Shown: positions 7,358 to 13,895 of the stretch, one piece after another
Layout: each line of letters begins with the position of its first letter
Position numbering within the stretch: the first letter of the stretch is position 1
Assembly (NCBI GenBank): GCA_016222925.1
Contig: JACRQB010000024.1
Location: 1 to 17,437, forward strand
DNA from: Nitrospirota bacterium
GTDB lineage: Bacteria; Nitrospirota; Nitrospiria; Nitrospirales; Nitrospiraceae
Direction: 5' to 3'
Length of the DNA: 17,437 nt
Position numbers and translations under genes: made by a program
The notes under the pieces: generated by a model
The model's input: only the letters and a program-made list of their open reading frames with translations
Told to the model about the DNA's origin: nothing
Database searches by the model: none

Positions 7358-7387
7358 ATGGTAGTTGGGGCCGACTGGCGTTGTCAA
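7358..7387 (-). promoter_or_regulatory. Candidate promoter of the gcvH-lpdA operon
   Basis: On the - strand a perfect TTGACA (7387-7382) is followed by an 18-nt spacer and TACCAT (7363-7358), about 105 nt upstream of the gcvH start. The -10 is a moderate match. The remaining leader to 7254 shows no recognisable riboswitch; in particular I see no tandem glycine aptamer. Confidence 0.55.
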
Positions 7388-7479
7388 GGAACGATCTGCG
7401 CAGAGCCGAAGCGGAGGATCGTAGCCCATTGAGCCTGAACCGGTTCTGACTCCGAAGAGGTTCCGCTAAGCAAAAGGCG

Positions 7480-7505
7480 GAGGAACAGCAACAGCGCTGT
7501 TCCTC
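7480..7505 (-). terminator. Hairpin downstream of ndk, probable terminator
   Basis: GAGGAACAG (7505-7497 on the - strand) pairs perfectly over 9 bp with CTGTTCCTC (7488-7480) around an 8-nt loop that itself can partly pair. It is followed by CGCCTTTTGC, a weak U-tract. It lies about 60 nt after the ndk stop. Confidence 0.6.
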
Positions 7506-7566
7506 TTCAACGGTACCGGTCAGAGCCGGGAGGGTGAGGAGCTCCTCGCGCCCCAAGACAGGAAGG

Positions 7567-7986
7567 TTAACGGAAAATCTCCATGCCGGGGAAGAAATAC
7601 CCAATCTCGAATTGTGCAGTTTCCGGCGAGTCGGAACCATGCACGGCGTTGAATTCGATATCCGCTCCGTGTGCTTTGCGGATGGTCCCCGCATCGGCTT
7701 TCGCTGGGTCGGTCGCCCCCATCAGCTCACGATTCTTTTTGATGGCATTGTCACCCTGCAACACAAGGACAACTGCAGGCCCGGAAGACATGAAGCTGCA
7801 GAGACTCCCGAAAAAAGGGCGCGCTTTATGTACGGCATAAAACCCCTCAGCCACCGACTGAGACATGTGAATCAGCTTGATCGCCACCGGCTTCAGCCCG
7901 GCCTGCTCATAGCGATTGATAATATCTCCCACGACATTCTTTTTCACAGCATCCGGCTTGATGATGGCCAACGTTCTTTCGCTCAT
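7567..7986 (-). CDS. ndk: Nucleoside diphosphate kinase
   Basis: Ndk transfers the terminal phosphate of ATP to other nucleoside diphosphates through a phosphohistidine, balancing cytoplasmic (d)NTP pools. The 139-residue product is full length: RTLAIIKPDAV at the N-terminus, HKARPFFGSL for nucleotide binding, MGATDPAKADAGTIR, and the active-site NAVHGSDS with the catalytic histidine at H116. The start ATG at 7986 is preceded by GGAGGAA with about 11 nt spacing. It is transcribed alone, with a consensus -10 upstream and a hairpin downstream. Confidence 0.97.
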   Translation of the reverse strand: MSERTLAIIKPDAVKKNVVGDIINRYEQAGLKPVAIKLIHMSQSVAEGFYAVHKARPFFGSLCSFMSSGPAVVLVLQGDNAIKKNRELMGATDPAKADAGTIRKAHGADIEFNAVHGSDSPETAQFEIGYFFPGMEIFR

Positions 7987-8038
7987 GATATCAACGATTC
8001 CTCCAGATAGTTAATGCATGCACTGAACGGCGCGGTTC

Positions 8039-8068
8039 ATTATAGGGGGGGCTTCTTCCGCCTTGCAA
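8039..8068 (-). promoter_or_regulatory. Promoter of ndk
   Basis: On the - strand, TTGCAA (8068-8063), an 18-nt spacer ending in a run of seven C, and a perfect TATAAT (8044-8039), about 55 nt upstream of the ndk start. The -35 matches consensus at four of six positions. Confidence 0.68.
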
Positions 8069-8113
8069 CTATCTGCGGGATGGGGGGACATGCTTCAGTG
8101 GATCTCTGCAGCG

Positions 8114-8724
8114 TTACGATTGCCGTTCGATGACGACAAGCATGCGGAAGGCAAGTAGGTGCCCCAGTCGCTCCAGCATAGGCTCCAAGCGCAGCATCGG
8201 TATGATCATCCATTGAGGCAGAAGCGAGGGATGGTCAAAGCCGCCGCTCAACGGATACGCCGCGCAGGCCATTCGTCGGATGTGTTGAACAGCGAGTCGA
8301 GGAGACAGTCGACCGGCTCCGAGTGCAACCAGCGATAGATCGGCCACGACGCCCAGGAGATATACGGATCCATCACCACAATCCTGCCGCCGACCCGAAG
8401 CGCGCGCTGCGCATCATCGAAAAAGAGCGTGACATTTTCAATATGATGGAGAGCATCAAACAGTACTAGATTTGCCAAGGACTCGGATTGAAACGGGAGG
8501 CGCTGCGCATCTGCGACGACATTCAACCACGGCAGCATGACCACGTCGGTACAACAGACTGTAGGCACATACTCTTTCAGATTGCCAGTCCCTCCGCCGA
8601 GCTCAACCGTAGGCCCAGGCACTAACCAAGCGACGATCTCCCTATACCAATCTTCATACAGCCGTCGAAGCACAGGCTTCTGCTGCCATACGGTCCGATG
8701 CCGATGGAGAACGTCCTCGGACAT
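8114..8724 (-). pseudogene. Class I SAM-dependent methyltransferase, internal deletion with frameshift
   Basis: The N-terminal part in frame 1 (8724 to about 8260) is a typical Rossmann methyltransferase: SAM-binding loop ELGGGTGN (residues 41-48), VVADAQRLPF, a motif III-like DALHHIEN and RALRVGGRIVVMDPYISW. After DEWPARRIR that frame stops at 8248. The protein evidently continues in another frame from about 8257 with YPLSGGFDHPSLLP to GHLLAFRMLVVIERQS, which reads as a natural C-terminus. The joint at 8257-8274 appears to lack several tens of codons; this is judged from related proteins as I remember them. The start at 8724 is chosen because its ATG overlaps the preceding TGA (TGATG) with AAGG 8 nt upstream. 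Substrate unknown; the linked glycosyltransferase suggests surface-glycan or lipid modification. Confidence 0.72.
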
Positions 8725-10238
8725 CACACGGCCTTCAGACGAAAGAACCCATAGACCGTCATCTTCAGCAACAACCACCCGTGCGCAAATCGCTGGATAT
8801 TGGTAATGCCATACGCCCGCGCTTGATACCGAATCGGAATCTCGACTATCTGCAGATTCAGCTTTGACGCCCCGAATAACAGGTCGAAATCTCCAAAGGG
8901 ATCAAAATCTCCAAAATATTCCCGATTCGCCGCCAATCGTTCGTAATCGCGCCTGAATAGGACCTTGGTTCCACACAGCGTATCTTTAATCCGCTGATTC
9001 AAAAGCCATGAGAACGCCAGACTAAAACACTTGTTCCCGATCAGATTGAGCAACCGCATGGCCTGAGCTTCCATAGGATAAACAAGGCGACAGCCGTTGA
9101 TGAATTCGCCCTTTCCAGTCGTAAGTGCCTCGTAGAACGTCGGTAGGGCTTCCGGCGGCATCGTCAGATCCGCATCAAGAATCATGAGCACGTCACCGGT
9201 GGCATGGGCAAAGCCTTTGCGCACCGCGTCACCTTTCCCCTTGCCGTCTTGCACCAGCAGCTTGATATCTTTGCCCGGATAGCAGGCCATCAGGCGCCGA
9301 ATCTCTTCCGGCGTCCCGTCGCTCGAGTGCCCATCGACAAAAATGATCTGTTGGCGGCCGCCGAATCGTGGAATTCGTCTGAGCGCCGCGTCGATATTTC
9401 CACGTTCATTTCGACAAGGGATGACGATCGACGTCGAATAGGGACGTTCCAGTCTCCGAAGGCGCGGACGAGCCACCACATAGTGACTGAGACAGAGTGT
9501 ACGAACTCCCGGTAGATGGGCGAGGACTTTGTTGCAAAATGAGGAAAGGAACGGAATCTCTATCGGTAACAGCAATCGCCGTTCCGTCTTCACCACCTCA
9601 AAGTCAGCCAAGCGTAAAAGATTCTCGATGTCCTCCGGAGAGAGCCAACTTTGCTTCGGCTGAGGCATCTTCCACCCAAGCATTTCGCTGAGTCGAAGAA
9701 CCGGTTCCCACAGATAATTGTAGTAGGAGACAATGATGCGCGTGTGCGCAGTGCAGGCTTGGTGCAACCGCCTTAAGGCGGCTCCCACATCCTGCAAGTG
9801 GCCGACCACATCAGCGAGAATAATGACGTCGAAGGTTTCAGCAATCTCCAACGTCTCCGCATCATCGACTCTGAACTCCAAGGCGGGATGGCGCCGAGCC
9901 GCTTGCTTGGCCATTTCCGGACTCAGCTCGATACCGACACCACGCACCGGTCCAAGCGCGGCGAGCAAATTACCTAAGCCCGAACCAATTTCAAGCACAT
10001 GTAACCCTTCGGGCACGAGAAATTTGAAATAGCGAGCCTGATCGTCGTAGTACGCCCTAGCTTTCTGCTCCCATTCCATTCGCCATGCGGCCCAGGCATC
10101 AAAGTGATCACGGGTTGCCTGTTTCCTCGCATCCGTCGGCGATTGACTCCTTGTTTGAAACAGATCGTCAGCCTCGGTGGACACCAAATCCAATGAGGCT
10201 GGAGCGGAGGGTAGTTTAGAAACTCGAGCCGGTTCCAT
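8724..10238 (-). CDS. Bifunctional SAM methyltransferase - family 2 glycosyltransferase fusion
   Basis: A 504-residue two-domain protein. Residues about 45-230 are a class I methyltransferase with the SAM loop VLEIGSGLGN (81-90), GIELSPEM, the acidic RVDDAET and FDVIILADVVGHL. Residues about 268-500 are a GT-A fold family 2 glycosyltransferase: SIVIPCRNERGNID, IIFVDGHSSDGT, DGKGKGDAVRKGF, and the metal-binding DAD at 355-357. There is no strong C-terminal membrane pair, unlike DPM/GtrB enzymes that have two helices, although the final HGWLLLKMTVYGFF is hydrophobic. It probably transfers a sugar from a nucleotide- or lipid-linked donor during surface glycan assembly (inferred). The start ATG at 10238 has a weak AGG upstream. 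It is coupled to the methyltransferase downstream by a 1-nt stop/start overlap. Confidence 0.86.
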   Translation of the reverse strand: MEPARVSKLPSAPASLDLVSTEADDLFQTRSQSPTDARKQATRDHFDAWAAWRMEWEQKARAYYDDQARYFKFLVPEGLHVLEIGSGLGNLLAALGPVRGVGIELSPEMAKQAARRHPALEFRVDDAETLEIAETFDVIILADVVGHLQDVGAALRRLHQACTAHTRIIVSYYNYLWEPVLRLSEMLGWKMPQPKQSWLSPEDIENLLRLADFEVVKTERRLLLPIEIPFLSSFCNKVLAHLPGVRTLCLSHYVVARPRLRRLERPYSTSIVIPCRNERGNIDAALRRIPRFGGRQQIIFVDGHSSDGTPEEIRRLMACYPGKDIKLLVQDGKGKGDAVRKGFAHATGDVLMILDADLTMPPEALPTFYEALTTGKGEFINGCRLVYPMEAQAMRLLNLIGNKCFSLAFSWLLNQRIKDTLCGTKVLFRRDYERLAANREYFGDFDPFGDFDLLFGASKLNLQIVEIPIRYQARAYGITNIQRFAHGWLLLKMTVYGFFRLKAV

Positions 10239-10467
10239 CGATACCTATACGAAGGGTCTTGTGAATCAAGACTAACATCTGATCGATACAACCGCACGTG
10301 ATTTCAATTACTTACGACAGAATAAGACAGAGTAGCTACACTAGTGAAGACAATAGCCATGGGTCGATCAGGCTGCACGGCTATACGAGATGATTTAGAG
10401 GGCTTGTAGAGATCGCAATGCAGCGACTGAACCTTTGTCCTCAGGGACAGTGCAAGGGAGTTTGAGC

Positions 10468-10548
10468 ATGCAGGTTATCATCACCTTGGTTGTTTGTATT
10501 GGCTTCATGATTGCTGGTTTTACGTTATTCATAGACGACAATGATTAA
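10468..10548 (+). CDS. Probable 26-residue single-span membrane peptide
   Basis: A short reading frame starting with ATG at 10468 encodes about 21 almost purely hydrophobic residues (MQVIITLVVCIG, then FMIAGFTLFI), followed by the acidic tail DDND and a TAA stop. AAGGGAG lies 7 nt upstream of the ATG, one of the best ribosome binding sites in the window. The composition (one membrane helix, charged end) and the RBS argue that it is translated. It is isolated, divergent from the methyltransferase-glycosyltransferase gene. Function unknown; small accessory subunits of oxidases and transporters have this layout, but no partner gene is adjacent. Confidence 0.6.
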   Translation: MQVIITLVVCIGFMIAGFTLFIDDND

Positions 10549-10700
10549 GAGAACCAGTCGGTCCTGTCAGCAGTCCTGCCACACTATCAAACACTTGTCG
10601 ACGTCCCATTCATGAATTCGGGATGCGCGCGATAATCCCTCTCCGACCAGGAGTACAGAGAAGTTTGGCATGGCACACGGAGGGGTTAGCGGACAGGTCG

Positions 10701-10728
10701 GTTCACAGAGCAGATCTGCTCTGTGAAC
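10701..10728. repeat. Perfect 28-bp palindrome
   Basis: gttcacagagcaga (10701-10714) is followed without a loop by its exact reverse complement (10715-10728). It lies between the convergent membrane-peptide gene (ending 10548) and the DUF2314-like gene (ending 10763). No U-run follows on either strand, so it may be a bidirectional transcription end without U-tract, a stabilising 3' hairpin, or a protein binding site. Confidence 0.8.
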
Positions 10729-10762
10729 TAATGGTAGCGTTTAGAGATTGTGGGGTGCGACA

Positions 10763-11272
10763 TCAGCGATCGCATTCGAGGCCATATTGCTTCTGAATCG
10801 ATTCTGCGACATCCGCCGGCTCTTTGGTGAGGAGCGCACAGGTGGTGAAATTGCCAACAACCTTCTTCTTGCTCTTATCGATATACGTCCAATCGATGAT
10901 CTCCGTCTTTGCAAATGCGTACGACTGTCCCTTCTTGACCGATCGAATCATCGGGAGGTTGTCGATCCGTCCAGACCAGAGCTCTCCTTGTACCTTTAGG
11001 TTGGAGAGCCAGAGATATTCTTGCTGGTCGCCTTCACTCACTCTGACCTTGACCGAATACTGATGAGTGTTGGGTGGTGGTGATCCGGCTTTTCGAAGAA
11101 AATCTTCCAAGCCCGCCCGGGCGCGTTCCATCGCTTTCTGCATCGCAGGGTCCTCATCACTGAATTCGACCGCACTGTCCTTCTTGGCCTTGTCAGTGAA
11201 CGATTGCGAAAACGCAGAGGGGGATATCAGGATCGCCAGCAGGGCGACGCTCAGCACGACACGTCGTTGCAT
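10763..11272 (-). CDS. Exported DUF2314-like protein
   Basis: A 169-residue protein with a cleavable signal peptide (MQRRVVLSVALLAILISPSAFS, likely cut near residue 22). The mature part has DEDPAMQKAMERARAGLEDFLRK, then YSVKVRVSEGDQQEYLWLSNL, GELWSGRIDNLP, GQSYAFAKTEIIDWTYID, KKKVVGNFTTCALL. The pattern of Trp/Phe/Gly with I.DW and G..T matches DUF2314, as I recall it from YegJ-type proteins; its function is not known. The start at ATG 11272 has GGAGG 5 nt upstream; the in-frame TTG at 11284 overlaps that site and is rejected. Two mature-region cysteines remain near the C-terminus (TTCALL and LECDR) and could form a disulfide in the periplasm. Confidence 0.82.
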   Translation of the reverse strand: MQRRVVLSVALLAILISPSAFSQSFTDKAKKDSAVEFSDEDPAMQKAMERARAGLEDFLRKAGSPPPNTHQYSVKVRVSEGDQQEYLWLSNLKVQGELWSGRIDNLPMIRSVKKGQSYAFAKTEIIDWTYIDKSKKKVVGNFTTCALLTKEPADVAESIQKQYGLECDR

Positions 11273-11518
11273 AGAAGCCTCCAAGAGCCTACGGCTTACT
11301 GCGAATGAGAGGAGCCCACTATTTCTCGGGCATCTTGAACTCGTCCTGACTGCAAATCAAGATCGTTCACACTTTCAGCGTCTCACAAAACTGTTGTGCA
11401 CACCCACACCACTATCTCGAAGAGGAAGAATTTATCTATTTTTGTTACTCTGCCACATATGTCCCCTCGCCGCCACGCCCGCCCTGCTCGCCCCCGCCAT
11501 CCTCACCCAGTGAGGTCG

Positions 11519-12298
11519 ATGGCGCGCTTCGTTCATCGGCGGTGGCAGAATCTCTGCACGTTTCTCCGGGCCGTCGGTCGAACGCCACCCGCGACACGGG
11601 TGGGAATCAGTGCCCTCCTGCTTTTCGTCCTCCTGTTGGGGATCAATTGGGCCTATCACACGTTTTATAAACCGACGGAATTGTTCTTTCCAGTGGAGAA
11701 GGCACTCAGCAAGAATCCCCGCCAAACGTGGCAAGAATACGGCGCGTTGTTCGAGACACATTCGACAGCCATTCTGACACCCGAGCTGCTCGCTGCCTTG
11801 GCTCAAGCCGAGGGCTCGGGGAATCCCGTGGCACGAACCTACTGGCGGTGGCGCGTCGTCTCGTCTAATCCGCTGGAGTGGTACCAACCGGCCTCGACGG
11901 CAGTCGGCATGTTTCAAATTACCGACGGCACGTTTCTCGAAGGGACGCGCTATTGTATCCATAACCATGTCGTTGTCGAAGACGGGCCCTGGCACAACCT
12001 CAACTCTTGTTGGTTTAACAGTCTCTACACCAGAATCATCCCAGGTCACGCGATCGAGCTGACGGCCGCGTTCCTCGACCGTCATGTGGCAAAATTGGTC
12101 GGAGAACAACCGGCGACGTTCCAGCAGAAGCATGACCTAGCCGCAGTCATCCATCTCTGCGGTGCCGGGGCGGGCCGTGACTATACGAAGCGGAACTTTC
12201 GTCTCACACCCCACCAACGCTGCGGCGACCATGATGTGAGGACCTATCTCCTGAAGATTCAGACATTCAAACAGCAGTTTGCTGCGCTGAAGTCATAG
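11519..12298 (+). CDS. Membrane-anchored lytic transglycosylase (SLT domain)
   Basis: It likely cleaves the MurNAc-GlcNAc bond of peptidoglycan, forming 1,6-anhydro ends in the periplasm. The 259-residue protein has a basic N-terminus, one membrane anchor (about residues 28-46, GISALLLFVLLLGINWAY), then a family 1-like lysozyme fold. The probable catalytic glutamate is E98 in LAALAQAEGSGNP, followed by ASTAVGMFQITDGTF (about 125-139), which corresponds to the conserved GLMQ.M..T motif. Three or four cysteines in the second half (RYCIHNH, NSCWFN, HLCGAG, QRCGD) suggest disulfides. The start at ATG 11519 (GAGG just upstream) is preferred over 11396, because the extension is an Arg/Pro-rich, non-conserved-looking sequence that would bury the anchor deeper. 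Confidence 0.85.
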   Translation: MARFVHRRWQNLCTFLRAVGRTPPATRVGISALLLFVLLLGINWAYHTFYKPTELFFPVEKALSKNPRQTWQEYGALFETHSTAILTPELLAALAQAEGSGNPVARTYWRWRVVSSNPLEWYQPASTAVGMFQITDGTFLEGTRYCIHNHVVVEDGPWHNLNSCWFNSLYTRIIPGHAIELTAAFLDRHVAKLVGEQPATFQQKHDLAAVIHLCGAGAGRDYTKRNFRLTPHQRCGDHDVRTYLLKIQTFKQQFAALKS

Positions 12299-12552
12299 GT
12301 GCGTACCGAGATACACGGAACAGAAGACGGGGTCAGCTTGACGGTTATCGGTTCTCACCACGACACGAACGGAGCTCTCCCAACAATCCGAGTGCGTCAT
12401 GAAGAGCGAATGCATATCTGAACTATTCACGCAGTGTCCTTCCACGGTGATCACGTGAGTCAATCCATCACCCTATTGAGCGCTCTCGTGACGAGGTATT
12501 CATGGTATGGTGACCGCGGCAATGTGGCACTGTTGTGCGAGGGTGCATCTTC

Positions 12553-13848
12553 ATGGATTCAGATGGACCGAAAGTATTACGGAAGACGGTCTTGGCGGGT
12601 GCAATTGGTAATGTGCTGGAGTGGTATGACTTTGCCCTCTTTGGATACTTCGCGCCGGTCTTGTCTCGTCTCTTCTTTCCTGCGTCGGATCCGTCGTTGT
12701 CGTTAATCGCCACATTCGGTGTGTTTGCCGTCGGCTTTCTGGCCAGACCACTGGGTGCGCTGCTGTTTGGGCACTGGGGTGATACCAGAGGCCGGCGAGC
12801 GGCCTTGGCTTGGTCCATAATTTTAATGGCGTTGCCCACCTGCTTGGTCGGCATGTTGCCGACCTATGCTCAGATCGGGCTTGCTGCACCGCTCATACTC
12901 ACCATGCTGCGCTTTCTTCAGGGTCTCTCGGTCGGTGGAGAATTTACGGGGTCCGTTACCTTCCTTGTTGAACATGCCGCACCCACCGAGCGAGGCTACA
13001 TCGGCAGTTGGGCGGGGTTCAGCGCACAGATCGGCGCGCTGTTAGGTTCTGGTGTCGGAACCGTGGCGACGCTGAACCTCTCGTCGGAGGCACTCGAAGA
13101 ATGGGGATGGCGCATCCCGTTCGTGGCGGGAAGTGTCATCGCGTTGGTCGGCTGGTATCTTCGACGGCGCACTCCAGAGTCGCCGGCTTTTGAACAGCTG
13201 CAACAATCGGGTGTGGTGTCGTCCTCACCCATCCGAGAATTGTTCACATCCCACCGTGCGCCGCTCCTACAAGTGATCGGTCTCGTCCTGGTACATGGCG
13301 TCGGGTTTTACATCTTCTATGTGTTTCTGCCCACCTATCTGACCAAAGTGACCGACCTCCCGATGGGAACGGCACTGCTGATCAACACAGTGTGCATGGC
13401 GCTGTTGGCGATGCTGATTCCGTGCATGGGCAAGCTGTCCGATCGAGTCGGGCATCGATGGGTACTGGCCATCGGCGCCGCAGGGCTGACCCTCGGCTCA
13501 GTCCCGTTCTTCTCGTGGTTGAGCAGCGGCCAGCTCGTGCTGATCGTCACGGCTCAAATCCTGATGACGGTGTTTGTGTCAGCTTATATGGGTCCGTTCT
13601 TTGCCATCGTGGCGACGCTCTTTCCAGTCGCAAGCCGCTACACAGGCCTCTCGATTTCGTACAATATTGCCTCGGCTCTGTTCGGCGGGACTGCCCCGTT
13701 GATGGCTACGGTAATCATGGACCGGAGTGGGAGTGCGCTTGCCCCTGGATGGTATGTCAGTCTGTGCGCCGTCCTGTCGTTGATCGCACTGTCCACGATT
13801 CGTGAAGAGAAGAAAGAGTCCGCCGAGGTTCCAGCCGGCACTCATTGA
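12553..13848 (+). CDS. MFS transporter, metabolite:H+ symporter (MHS, ProP-like) family
   Basis: A 431-residue proton-coupled inner-membrane transporter with twelve predicted hydrophobic segments. The MHS hallmarks are in the first half: GNVLEWYDFALFGYFAP in helix 1, GFLARPLGALLFGHWGD followed by RGRR (the MFS motif A between helices 2 and 3), and LRFLQGLSVGGEFTGS with FLVEHAAPTERGY near helices 4-5. The second half has GKLSDRVGHRW, the repeated motif A. Related proteins carry dicarboxylates, shikimate, proline/betaine or alpha-ketoglutarate; the substrate here cannot be told. The start at ATG 12553 has GAGGG 9 nt upstream; a GTG 18 nt earlier lacks one. The P450 gene follows after 47 nt and may be co-transcribed. 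Confidence 0.92.
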   Translation: MDSDGPKVLRKTVLAGAIGNVLEWYDFALFGYFAPVLSRLFFPASDPSLSLIATFGVFAVGFLARPLGALLFGHWGDTRGRRAALAWSIILMALPTCLVGMLPTYAQIGLAAPLILTMLRFLQGLSVGGEFTGSVTFLVEHAAPTERGYIGSWAGFSAQIGALLGSGVGTVATLNLSSEALEEWGWRIPFVAGSVIALVGWYLRRRTPESPAFEQLQQSGVVSSSPIRELFTSHRAPLLQVIGLVLVHGVGFYIFYVFLPTYLTKVTDLPMGTALLINTVCMALLAMLIPCMGKLSDRVGHRWVLAIGAAGLTLGSVPFFSWLSSGQLVLIVTAQILMTVFVSAYMGPFFAIVATLFPVASRYTGLSISYNIASALFGGTAPLMATVIMDRSGSALAPGWYVSLCAVLSLIALSTIREEKKESAEVPAGTH

Positions 13849-13866
13849 CAGCGCAACTAGACATAC

Positions 13867-13886
13867 GGTCTCTCCTATGAGAGACC
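13867..13886 (+). repeat. Perfect stem-loop between MFS and P450 genes
   Basis: ggtctctc (13867-13874), loop ctat, gagagacc (13879-13886): an 8-bp perfect stem ending 9 nt before the P450 start codon. No U-run follows, so it is not a typical terminator. Its position over the translation start region suggests a processing or translation-control hairpin. Confidence 0.6.
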
Positions 13887-13895
13887 TGTAGTCGC

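Noticed and set aside
10260..10330. TTGAAA box on the - strand before the MT-GT fusion gene
   Set aside because: No -10 match is found at an acceptable distance.
11396..11518. Earlier start of the transglycosylase
   Set aside because: There is no ribosome binding site, and the extra residues are His/Arg/Pro-rich. The ATG at 11519 has GAGG upstream and gives a normal basic N-terminus before the anchor.
11432..12133. Long (233-codon) open frame on the - strand
   Set aside because: It is antisense to the transglycosylase gene, whose motifs and signal anchor are clear. Its translation has no recognisable domain and is rich in Arg/Pro/Gly typical of a shadow frame.
12430..12530. Promoter-like boxes (TTGAGC, TATTCA, TGGTAT) before the MFS gene
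   Set aside because: Spacings are 15 or 21 nt and the boxes are poor matches, so no promoter can be supported.
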